NCBI GenBank assembly: GCA_029859385.1
Contig: JAOUDF010000023.1
Span: 1 to 20,313 of the forward strand
Direction of reading: 5' to 3'
Source of the DNA: Nitrospirota bacterium
Lineage (GTDB): Bacteria > Nitrospirota > JAOUDF01
Length of the DNA: 20,313 nucleotides
A model generated the notes under the pieces. The model searched no databases. It was not told where the DNA came from and saw only the letters and a list, made by a program, of their open reading frames with translations. Positions 1-6,348 of this stretch are shown in pieces. How positions within the stretch are numbered: position 1 is the first letter of the stretch; each line of letters begins with the position of its first letter. The position numbers were made by a program, and so were the translations under genes.

Positions 1-151
1 GATTCTCGACGGCAAAATCGTGCCGCGCCTCGGGCCCCTCAGGGATGTCACCAAAGCTGAAGGCGGTTTCTTCCAGGTATATCGCCGGATCGGCATGCCC
101 CATCGCCGGAACAGCCAACAGCAGCAAGAGAACGAGAACAAGACGTTTCAT
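1..151 (-). CDS. DUF1573-type exported protein, C-terminus cut by window edge
   Basis: The first 50 codons of a minus-strand gene are visible. ATG at 151 follows AGGAGGT closely, and the gene starts 9 bases after the stop of the cytochrome gene, so the two are probably co-transcribed. The N-terminus is a clear Sec signal peptide: MKR, then a run of L/V, ending AMGHA before DPA. The mature start contains FSFGDIPEGPEARHDFAVEN, which matches the usual opening of DUF1573 domains (FxFGxIpEG...H.F.xxN), an Ig-like fold found in periplasmic or surface proteins of Bacteroidetes and Deltaproteobacteria. Its role is not known from sequence. The family call rests on about 25 mature residues; the signal peptide is secure. 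Confidence 0.7.
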   Translation of the reverse strand, partial: MKRLVLVLLLLLAVPAMGHADPAIYLEETAFSFGDIPEGPEARHDFAVEN

Positions 152-160
152 ATGACCTCC

Positions 161-643
161 TCAGTGAACCTTCTTCGACATATTTTCGTAATCGAACGCC
201 GAGTCCTGCTCGGGGGTATGGCATTTCCGGCAGGAGTCCACCCCCGGCCGGGGAACCATGGTCCTCACCTGCTCAGGGTTTTTCAGGTGCGCCGACGCCG
301 GGCCGTGACACGACTCGCATTGCACCCCCGCCAGTTCCGGGGTGGCGTTCATGTCGAGATACCCCATCGGCGCATCGTAGCCGGTAACATGGCAGGGAAG
401 GCAGCTGGTACTTTCCGACTGGCTCTCCCTCTCCAGGCTTGCCATGGCCGACGCATGCCGCGTCTTTTGCCATCCGTCGTACTGCGCGGCGTGGCACTTG
501 ACGCAACGCAGTGCACCGATATAGTCGGCCGCCACCGTTGGCTGAACCTGCGCACAGGCAGACAGAAGCAGGGCAGATACCAGTCCGGCGATGCTACGTC
601 CGCTCGAAGGGCTCAAAAAGCCGCTTATACTCATCCAGCGCAT
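161..643 (-). CDS. Tetraheme c-type cytochrome, predicted lipoprotein (cytochrome c554-like)
   Basis: The 160-residue protein has four CXXCH heme-attachment motifs, at residues 47-51 (CVKCH), 81-85 (CLPCH), 109-113 (CESCH) and 138-142 (CRKCH). A lipobox LSAC ends at Cys30 after a hydrophobic stretch, so the protein is probably lipid-anchored on the periplasmic side or outer membrane. The stretches YIGALRCVKCHAAQYDGW and GVQCESCHGP are typical of the cytochrome c554/multiheme family, which carries electrons in periplasmic or extracellular electron transfer. Its partner is not evident. The ATG at 643 lies inside the 3' end of the dGTPase gene (50-base overlap). ATG at 634 is an alternative; neither has a strong ribosome-binding site. 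No start closer to the lipobox is better, so translation is probably coupled to the upstream gene. Confidence 0.88.
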   Translation of the reverse strand: MRWMSISGFLSPSSGRSIAGLVSALLLSACAQVQPTVAADYIGALRCVKCHAAQYDGWQKTRHASAMASLERESQSESTSCLPCHVTGYDAPMGYLDMNATPELAGVQCESCHGPASAHLKNPEQVRTMVPRPGVDSCRKCHTPEQDSAFDYENMSKKVH

Positions 644-1742
644 ACCTGTCAGTCATCCCCGCCATATAGTCGGCGATGATCCTCTCCTTGGTCTCCGGCC
701 CGATCATCTCCTGAAACTTGGTGGGCAGGAGCGACGGGTTCTTGTGATACGCCCCGAAGAGGTTGCGCATCACCATCTCCGCCTTCACCCGCATCCGCTC
801 GACCCGGTAATGCCGGTAGAGGTTCTTCCGGAGGAAGTCCTTGAGCTGGCGGTTCCTCCGTTCGGTCTCGGGGCTGAAGTCGATCAGTATCCGGTTATGG
901 CTCCGCAAATCATCGAGACTTTTGATGCCCGACTCCTCGATGGCCTTTTTCGAGGTGAGCACAAGGTCGGTGATGAGCATGTTTATCAGGGTGCTCACCG
1001 CCTGGTACTTCTTCTTCGTCTCATTGAGGTCGGGATGCTTCGCCTCTACCCTGCGGTAGGCCTCATCCACCAGTTCGACCCCCTGCCGCAGGTCCTGTTC
1101 CCGGAGCAAACCGGAGGTGAGTCCGTCGTCGATATCGTGGTTGTTGTAGGCGATCTCATCGCTCCGGTTGATGATCTGCGCCTCCAGCGTAGGCACCACG
1201 TTGGGGACGTACTCCTTCAGCGCCTGGTTGCGCGGGTTGTCGTGATAGCTGGAATGCTTGATGATCCCCTCGCGGACCTCCCAGGTGAGGTTAAGCCCCT
1301 TGAAATCGGGATAGCGGTCTTCCAGCTCCTCCACCACCCGCAGACCGTGGCGATTGTGCTCGAATCCGCCGTAGTCCTTCATGAGGTTGTTGAGCACCTC
1401 TTCGCCCGAGTGACCGAAGGGGGTATGCCCCAGATCGTGGGCCAGCGAGATGGCCTCGGCCAGGTCCTCGTTTAGGTGAAGGGCCCGGGCGATGGTCCTC
1501 GATATCTGCCCCACCTCGATGGAATGGGTCAGCCGGGTGCGGTAGTAATCGCCCTCGTGATTGACGAAGACCTGTGTCTTGTATTCAAGGCGGCGGAAAG
1601 CGGCGGAATGGATTATCCGGTCCCGGTCCCTCTGGAACGGGGCGCGGTTGTCCCGGAACTCCTCAGAATGACGCCGCCCCCTGCTCTCTTCGCTCCGCGC
1701 CGCATAGGGCGCCAGGTCGGGCCTTTCGTGATAGCTGATCAT
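594..1742 (-). CDS. dgt: Deoxyguanosinetriphosphate triphosphohydrolase-like HD protein
   Basis: The 382-residue protein belongs to the HD-superfamily dNTPases, which hydrolyse dGTP or other dNTPs to the nucleoside and triphosphate. The metal-binding HD residues can be read as H73 (RLTHS), H102-D103 (AHDLGHTPFGH) and D195 (SDEIAY). The conserved N-terminal stretch with RDRDRIIHSAAFRRLEYKTQ is also present. The length fits the shorter dGTPase-like subfamily rather than the roughly 500-residue E. coli Dgt, so true substrate specificity is uncertain. ATG at 1742 overlaps the stop of the upstream hydrolase gene (ATGA) and is preceded by GGGAGAGG, indicating translational coupling. Together with rdgB nearby, it suggests a nucleotide-pool role for the operon. 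Confidence 0.93.
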   Translation of the reverse strand: MISYHERPDLAPYAARSEESRGRRHSEEFRDNRAPFQRDRDRIIHSAAFRRLEYKTQVFVNHEGDYYRTRLTHSIEVGQISRTIARALHLNEDLAEAISLAHDLGHTPFGHSGEEVLNNLMKDYGGFEHNRHGLRVVEELEDRYPDFKGLNLTWEVREGIIKHSSYHDNPRNQALKEYVPNVVPTLEAQIINRSDEIAYNNHDIDDGLTSGLLREQDLRQGVELVDEAYRRVEAKHPDLNETKKKYQAVSTLINMLITDLVLTSKKAIEESGIKSLDDLRSHNRILIDFSPETERRNRQLKDFLRKNLYRHYRVERMRVKAEMVMRNLFGAYHKNPSLLPTKFQEMIGPETKERIIADYMAGMTDRYALDEYKRLFEPFERT

Positions 1743-2779
1743 GCCTCTCCCTTCATTTCCCTCAACACTTCAAACACAATCCGTTGAACCTCTTTATCCA
1801 CCACCATCTCCGCATGATTGACGGGAAGCAGATACTCCTCATCGGCCCACGGGAGACGAGTACTTTCGACCGACACCTGTCCGTCCCCCTTTCCATCAAC
1901 CATCTCGTCAGGCGCCATTGCCGCCGGCATCTTTTCCACCAGACTGTCGGGCAGGGTAAAGAGTTCCCGGGCGCTCACTTCGTTCCCGGGCCGCAGCAGG
2001 TAGCCTTTGATATACCGGGCAGTGGTCCCCGCTATCGAAATGTACCGTATCCCGGGGATTTTTTCACCTCTCAGACTTTTAATAAACGACGATTCGGGGA
2101 TCAGCTCAAGAAACCCCTCGCTTTGCAGCCCCTTCTTAAGCCGGGCCACAAAATCCTCCGCCTGGACCGACAGGCCGCCGTTTTTTCCAAACTGTTCAGT
2201 CACCCCACGGATCAGCGCCATAAGGGGCGAGAGAACAATCCCGAAGGAGGCCAGCCTGCTCCCCCGATGGGGGACCCCCATGCCGATGAAGGCCGCAATC
2301 TTCGCCCGCTCCTCCGGATGGGTTTCCAGAAAGCGGCGGGCCACCAGCCCTCCCCGGCTGTGGCAGAGCAACGCTACCTTCCTTGAGGGGAAACGCTCGT
2401 CCACCAGTTTCATCACCTGGACCAGCTCTTCCACCGCTGTGGCGATAGGGCCTTTCGGCTCCCGCTGGGACCAGGTTACCGTCGTATACCCCTCAGCGAC
2501 CAGCAAACCCCAGAAACCGGCCGGCTTCTCCTCACCATCCCACCGGGAGGGTGAAAAGGCAAAACCACCGGAGAAGGCATTCCCCGTTTGAATATCTTCA
2601 CCGGCAGGGGGCCGCGAAAGGTCGGCGACCAGCCGCCGAAAGGGCAAAAGCCCCGCAAAAAGGGTTTCGTTCTCCGGCTCGATCCATATCTTCTCCGAAA
2701 CGGCAAGGCCGTGGACCAGCACCACCACCGGCCCCTTTCCGCTCCCCTCATGGATACGGATAGCGAACTCAGGCGCCAT
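1739..2779 (-). CDS. Alpha/beta-hydrolase, lipase/esterase-like
   Basis: The 346-residue protein has an oxyanion-type HG motif (VVVLVHGLAVSEKIW, residues 18-33). The nucleophile elbow is CHSRGG with Ser141, and a likely catalytic His322 lies in PVNHAEMV near the C-terminus. The elbow has Cys instead of the more common Gly before HS, as in some PGAP1/triacylglycerol-lipase-like hydrolases. No signal peptide is visible, so it is probably cytoplasmic. The substrate is unknown; a lipid ester or acyl ester is plausible. Its start overlaps the end of rdgB by 11 bases with GGGAG upstream, and its stop overlaps the dgt start. This places it firmly inside a nucleotide-metabolism gene string, although it has no obvious nucleotide role. 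Confidence 0.85.
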   Translation of the reverse strand: MAPEFAIRIHEGSGKGPVVVLVHGLAVSEKIWIEPENETLFAGLLPFRRLVADLSRPPAGEDIQTGNAFSGGFAFSPSRWDGEEKPAGFWGLLVAEGYTTVTWSQREPKGPIATAVEELVQVMKLVDERFPSRKVALLCHSRGGLVARRFLETHPEERAKIAAFIGMGVPHRGSRLASFGIVLSPLMALIRGVTEQFGKNGGLSVQAEDFVARLKKGLQSEGFLELIPESSFIKSLRGEKIPGIRYISIAGTTARYIKGYLLRPGNEVSARELFTLPDSLVEKMPAAMAPDEMVDGKGDGQVSVESTRLPWADEEYLLPVNHAEMVVDKEVQRIVFEVLREMKGEA

Positions 2780-3380
2780 CGGGCGCTCCCGCCAGCACGG
2801 CGTGCAGCTTCCGCAGGGCCTCGCCCCGGTGGCTCACCCGGCTCTTCTCTTCCGAAGTCATCTCGGCAAAGGTCTTGTTGAGCGGGGCATAATAAAAGAG
2901 CGGGTCGTAGCCGAAACCACCGCTTCCGCGCGGCCCGTCGAGGATGGTCCCGCAACACTCCCCTCTCACCACCAGCTCGCCGCCGGCCGGTTCCACCAGA
3001 GCCAGCACGCAGACAAAGCGGCCGGTGCGTCTCTCCTCCGGGACGGTTTCCATCCTCTCCAGAAGCAGCCGGTTGTTGTCGTCATCGGAGGCATCGTCCC
3101 CCGCAAAGCGGGCGGAACGGATTCCGGGGAGTCCGTCGAGCGCATTGACCTCCAGCCCCGAATCATCGGCAAGGGCGGGCACACCGCAGTGGCGCGCTGT
3201 TTCACGCGCCTTCTTGAGGGCGTTCTCCTCGAAGGTCGCGCCGTCTTCCTCCACCTCGGGCATGGCGGGAAAATCCCGGAGGGTCGTCATTTTAACATCG
3301 GGCAGGTCGAGCATGGCGGAGATCTCCCGGGCCTTCCCCAGGTTCCGCGTGGCGAGGACGAAGGTTCTTACCTCCTTCAA
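2769..3380 (-). CDS. rdgB: XTP/dITP diphosphatase (Ham1/RdgB family)
   Basis: This enzyme removes non-canonical purine triphosphates (dITP, XTP, ITP), yielding the monophosphate and pyrophosphate and so protecting DNA and RNA. With a TTG start at 3380 the protein is 203 residues, the normal family size, and begins MKEVRTFVLATRNLGK. Family motifs are all present: TRNLGK (11-16), DDSGLEV (72-78), GGFGYDPLF (154-162) and SHR (183-185). The reading frame stays open far upstream, but that extension is antisense to nothing useful and overlaps rph in another frame. The TTG shares bases with the rph stop (TTGA), and GGGAGAG lies upstream, so translation is probably coupled to rph. A start at GTA or further in would remove the conserved first beta strand. 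Confidence 0.94.
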   Translation of the reverse strand: MKEVRTFVLATRNLGKAREISAMLDLPDVKMTTLRDFPAMPEVEEDGATFEENALKKARETARHCGVPALADDSGLEVNALDGLPGIRSARFAGDDASDDDNNRLLLERMETVPEERRTGRFVCVLALVEPAGGELVVRGECCGTILDGPRGSGGFGYDPLFYYAPLNKTFAEMTSEEKSRVSHRGEALRKLHAVLAGAPDGA

Positions 3381-4099
3381 AGGCTCTCCCCCACCAGCTG
3401 CTTCTGGAGCGCCACCAACTCCCGGGCCCCCTTCTCGGCGAGGGCGGTAAGCGCAAGCATCTCGTCGCGGGAAAAGGGGGCCGACTCGGCCGTTCCCTGC
3501 ACCTCCACAAAACGGCCGTCGCCGGTAATGACAAAGTTCATGTCCACCTCGGCGGAAGAATCTTCGACGTAGCAGAGGTCGAGGACGGGAGTGCCGTTCA
3601 CGATGCCGACGCTGACGGCGGAGAGGTAATCCTTGAGCGGGCTGGTCGTGATGAGGCCGCTCTTCTGTCCCCACCGGACCGCGTTGACCAGGGCGACAAA
3701 GGCCCCCGTGATCGACGCCGTGCGGGTGCCGCCGTCGGCCTGGATAACGTCGCAGTCGATCCAGATGGTCCTCTCGCCGAGCTGCTTCATGTCGATAATC
3801 GCCCGCAGGGAGCGCCCTACCAGCCGCTGGATCTCATGGGTCCTGCCGCCGATCTTCCCCTTGGCCGACTCCCGCGCGATACGGGCCTGGGCCGAGCGAG
3901 GGAGCATGGCATACTCGGCCGTCACCCACCCCACCCCTTTCCCTTTCAGAAACGGGGGCACGCCTTCCTCTATGGTTGCCGAGCAGATTACCCGGGTATC
4001 GCCCACCTCGATCAGCGCCGAGCCTTCGGCGTACTTGAGAAAACCGGGCGTGATGCTGACCGGCCGCATTTCATTATTTTTTCTTCCATCCTGCCTCAC
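3377..4099 (-). CDS. rph: Ribonuclease PH
   Basis: RNase PH is a phosphorolytic 3'-5' exoribonuclease that trims tRNA precursors and other RNAs. It works as a hexameric ring in the cytoplasm. Using GTG at 4099 the protein is 240 residues and begins MRQDGRKNNEMRPV, the classical family N-terminus. GGAGG lies five to six bases upstream of this GTG, so I prefer it to the in-frame GTG at 4111. Conserved features are the phosphate-binding GGTRTAS (about residues 123-129), the basic SLRAIID region, and the catalytic acidic pair in VEDSSAEVDMNF (D180, D186). It is the first gene of the minus-strand string and is followed by rdgB with a 4-base overlap, an rph-rdgB arrangement common in many bacteria. 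Confidence 0.95.
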   Translation of the reverse strand: MRQDGRKNNEMRPVSITPGFLKYAEGSALIEVGDTRVICSATIEEGVPPFLKGKGVGWVTAEYAMLPRSAQARIARESAKGKIGGRTHEIQRLVGRSLRAIIDMKQLGERTIWIDCDVIQADGGTRTASITGAFVALVNAVRWGQKSGLITTSPLKDYLSAVSVGIVNGTPVLDLCYVEDSSAEVDMNFVITGDGRFVEVQGTAESAPFSRDEMLALTALAEKGARELVALQKQLVGESL

Positions 4100-4131
4100 G
4101 CATACCTCCACTGTTTATAAGTTAGTGCCGG

Positions 4132-4160
4132 ATAGTATCACACCCCGCCCTACTCCTCAA
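4132..4160 (-). promoter_or_regulatory. Predicted sigma70-type promoter for rph operon
   Basis: On the minus strand, TTGAGG (4160-4155) is followed after 17 bases by TACTAT (4137-4132). A TG one base before the -10 element makes it an extended -10. The transcript would begin near 4125, giving a short leader before the GTG at 4099. This is found by eye only; no other good candidate is visible between rph and coaE on this strand. Confidence 0.5.
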
Positions 4161-4175
4161 CCACGCTTTACGCTG

Positions 4176-4205
4176 TTGACACGGCAACCGATTATGGGCT
4201 TTACT
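4176..4205 (+). promoter_or_regulatory. Possible promoter for coaE
   Basis: A perfect -35 element TTGACA (4176-4181) is followed after 18 bases by a weak -10 TTTACT (4200-4205). It faces coaE, whose GTG lies about 45 bases downstream of the -10. The -10 element is poor (four of six bases), so the assignment is tentative. Confidence 0.38.
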
Positions 4206-4249
4206 CAGTACCACGACATATTTTCCGGGCAAGTCATAAGGAGAAGAGG

Positions 4250-4858
4250 GTGGTTATCGGTCTCACAGGGGGTATCTGTACCGGCAAAAGCACAGTCGGC
4301 CGGATGTTCGAAGAGTTGGGCGCCCGCCTCATCGATGCAGATGAGCTGGCCCATGAGGCAATACGCAAAGGCACCAACGCCCATCAGGAGATCACGGCAA
4401 CCTTTGGACCGGTGATTGTTGCGGCTGACGGGGAAATCGACCGGCAAAAGCTGGGTCCGATCGTCTTCAAGGATGCCGACTTGAGGCGAAGGCTCGAAAC
4501 CATTATCCATCCCGAGGTGTTCCGGATGTTCGAGGAGCAGCGGGACCGGATTCTGTCGGCAGAAGGCGACGTACTGATACTGTTCAGTGCGGCACTTCTC
4601 ATCGAAACCGGCTATCACTCGAGAATGGACCGCGTCATCGTGGTCTACGCCCCCGAGGAAGAGCAGTTGCACCGCCTGATTCAGCGGAACAACCTGTCGC
4701 CGGCCCAGGCACTGGAGAGGATCAAGGCCCAGATATCAATCGAAGCCAAGAAACCCATGGCGGATCATGTCATCGACAATAGCGGTTCGTTGGCAGACAC
4801 CAGGCGGCAGGTTGAGACACTCCTGCCGAAGCTTCATTCCAGCGAAGCAGACAACTGA
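4250..4858 (+). CDS. coaE: Dephospho-CoA kinase
   Basis: CoaE performs the last step of coenzyme A synthesis: ATP-dependent phosphorylation of the 3'-hydroxyl of dephospho-CoA. The 202-residue protein has the family opening VIGLTGGICTGKSTVG with Walker A residues G7 to S14 (Lys13), then the LIDADELAHE substrate-site motif. The P-loop reads GGICTGKST where most homologues have GGIGSGKS/T, so a Cys replaces the usual Gly; the GxxxxGKS skeleton is intact. The GTG start at 4250 has AAGGAG six bases upstream, and no in-frame ATG lies near the conserved N-terminus. It is divergent from rph and separated from galU by 75 bases that hold a strong promoter, so it may be monocistronic. Confidence 0.94.
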   Translation: MVIGLTGGICTGKSTVGRMFEELGARLIDADELAHEAIRKGTNAHQEITATFGPVIVAADGEIDRQKLGPIVFKDADLRRRLETIIHPEVFRMFEEQRDRILSAEGDVLILFSAALLIETGYHSRMDRVIVVYAPEEEQLHRLIQRNNLSPAQALERIKAQISIEAKKPMADHVIDNSGSLADTRRQVETLLPKLHSSEADN

Positions 4859-4880
4859 CGCCAGTGCCCGCGTGGCTTTC

Positions 4881-4909
4881 TTGACAACACCGCTACCCTC
4901 CTGTAAGAT
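4881..4909 (+). promoter_or_regulatory. Strong predicted sigma70 promoter upstream of galU
   Basis: TTGACA (4881-4886) and TAAGAT (4904-4909) are separated by exactly 17 bases, close to the sigma70 consensus. Transcription would start near 4916, about 18 bases before the galU ATG. GGAGG at about 4920-4924 then serves as ribosome-binding site. No heat-shock-type (sigma32-like) element was recognised here, although hsp20 and lon lie downstream. Confidence 0.7.
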
Positions 4910-4933
4910 GCCGGAGAATCGGAGGAAACCCGT

Positions 4934-5818
4934 ATGAAACCAGCCGCTCCGCTCAAAAAAGTCAGAAAGGCTGTCATCCCCGCCGCAGGTCTCGGCACCC
5001 GGTTTCTGCCCGCCACGAAGGCCTCTCCCAAGGAGATGCTGCCCCTCGTCGATAAACCCATCATCCAGTACGTCGTTGAAGAGGCGGTCGCCGCGGGCAT
5101 CGAGCAGATCATCATCATTACCGGCCGCGGCAAAAGGGCCATAGAGGACCACTTCGACATCTCCTTTGAACTGGAAGAGGAGTTGAAGGGCAAAAAGAAG
5201 CAGAAACTCCTCGAAGAGGTGGAACGGATATCCAATATGGTAGACTTCTGCTATGTCAGGCAGAAGCGTCCGTTGGGGCTCGGCCATGCCATCAACTGCG
5301 CCAGAGACCTGGTAAACGACGAACCCTTCGCGGTGCTGCTGGGCGACGATGTCATCGATGACGAGGTCCCCTGTCTCCGCCGCATGATCGACGCCCATGA
5401 GGAGTGTTCGGCCTCGGTGCTGGGCATCCAGAAGGTGCCGAGGGCCGACGTCTCCAGCTATGGCATCATCGATGCCGCCGAGGCTTCAAGAGGCCTTTAC
5501 AAAGTACGCGACATGGTTGAAAAACCGTCGCCGAAAGAGGCCCCTTCAAATCTCGCCGTAATCGGCCGATATATCCTCATGCCGGAGATTTTCGAGTACA
5601 TCGGGAAGACCCCGCCCGGCAAGGGGGGAGAGATACAGCTGACCGACGCCCTTCGCCTCATGCTCAAGGACCGCCCCATTTACGGCCTTGAACTGGTAGG
5701 CAAGCGGTTCGATGCCGGCAGCAAGATCGGGTTTCTGAAGGCGACCGTTGAATTTGCGCTGAAGAACCCGGAACTGGGCAAGGAATTCAGGACATACCTG
5801 AAGAACCTTCCCCTTTAG
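4934..5818 (+). CDS. galU: UTP-glucose-1-phosphate uridylyltransferase
   Basis: GalU makes UDP-glucose from UTP and glucose-1-phosphate, feeding lipopolysaccharide, capsule and other glycan pathways. The 294-residue length is typical. The nucleotidyltransferase signature AVIPAAGLGTRFLPATKA (residues 13-30), followed by PKEMLPLVDKP, is fully conserved. The internal LGDDVIDDEVP segment and the C-terminal GGEIQLTDAL stretch also match GalU rather than related RmlA or GlmU enzymes. ATG at 4934 has GGAGG upstream. It is followed after 18 bases by the hsp20 gene, so it is probably the first gene of a transcript reaching into the protein quality-control genes. Confidence 0.96.
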   Translation: MKPAAPLKKVRKAVIPAAGLGTRFLPATKASPKEMLPLVDKPIIQYVVEEAVAAGIEQIIIITGRGKRAIEDHFDISFELEEELKGKKKQKLLEEVERISNMVDFCYVRQKRPLGLGHAINCARDLVNDEPFAVLLGDDVIDDEVPCLRRMIDAHEECSASVLGIQKVPRADVSSYGIIDAAEASRGLYKVRDMVEKPSPKEAPSNLAVIGRYILMPEIFEYIGKTPPGKGGEIQLTDALRLMLKDRPIYGLELVGKRFDAGSKIGFLKATVEFALKNPELGKEFRTYLKNLPL

Positions 5819-5836
5819 CGCAATCAGGAGCAGATA

Positions 5837-6265
5837 ATGGCAGCCATCAAGAAAGGAAGTGGCCAGTCTATAATAGTCCAGAAAGACTCTCTCCTCGCTG
5901 AAGGAAGCCGGGGCCAGGGGGCACTCCTGGAAAAACTGATGACACCGCTGATGGATATCTATGAAAACGAGCAGTCGATCATCATCGAGATAGACCTGCC
6001 GGGCGTCGCGTTAGAAGATATCAGCGTTACCCACCATGGCGACACTGTGGTCGTCGAAGGTGTAAAACATAGAAAGAAAGACGAGGAAAAGGTCAACTAC
6101 CTCTGCATGGAGATATCGTACTCCGCCTTCCGGAGGGCTATCATCCTGCATTCGCCGGTTAACCCGCACAAGGCGGTGGCCACCTATAACAACGGCGAGC
6201 TGAGGCTGACCTTTCCCAAGATCATGAACAAGCGCGGGACCGCGGTCAAGATTCCCGTGTCGTAA
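5837..6265 (+). CDS. Small heat-shock protein, Hsp20/alpha-crystallin family
   Basis: The 142-residue protein has an alpha-crystallin domain from about residue 35 to the end. IYENEQSIIIEIDLPGV opens the domain and is followed by ISVTHHGDTVVVEG. A YSAFRRAIILHSPVN region and GELRLTFPK precede a short C-terminal tail ending KIPVS, in which IPV resembles the IxI/V oligomerisation motif. Such proteins are ATP-independent holdase chaperones that bind unfolding proteins as large oligomers in the cytoplasm. ATG at 5837 is preceded by AGGAG. It sits between galU and lon, so a chaperone is placed directly beside the protease that removes damaged protein. No heat-shock promoter is visible right upstream. 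Confidence 0.93.
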   Translation: MAAIKKGSGQSIIVQKDSLLAEGSRGQGALLEKLMTPLMDIYENEQSIIIEIDLPGVALEDISVTHHGDTVVVEGVKHRKKDEEKVNYLCMEISYSAFRRAIILHSPVNPHKAVATYNNGELRLTFPKIMNKRGTAVKIPVS

Positions 6266-6348
6266 CACCGGCAGCAAAGCAGCCCGCACGCGGGCCCAGG
6301 GATTCACCTTTCAGGATATTAAATAGATAACTCGGAGGATTAAACACC

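Noticed and set aside
591..1475. Long plus-strand open frame of 294 codons antisense to dgt
   Set aside because: It is a shadow of the conserved dgt frame: no family features, and its Leu/Val/His-rich composition is typical of antisense GC-rich coding DNA.
2802..4415. Plus-strand open frames opposite rdgB and rph
   Set aside because: Both lie antisense to well-conserved enzymes; their predicted proteins are low-complexity Ser/Arg/Pro and show no domain.
6282..6295. GCCCG-CACG-CGGGC hairpin between hsp20 and lon as terminator
   Set aside because: The stem is only five bp and no T-run follows; it may be a weak mRNA structure at most.
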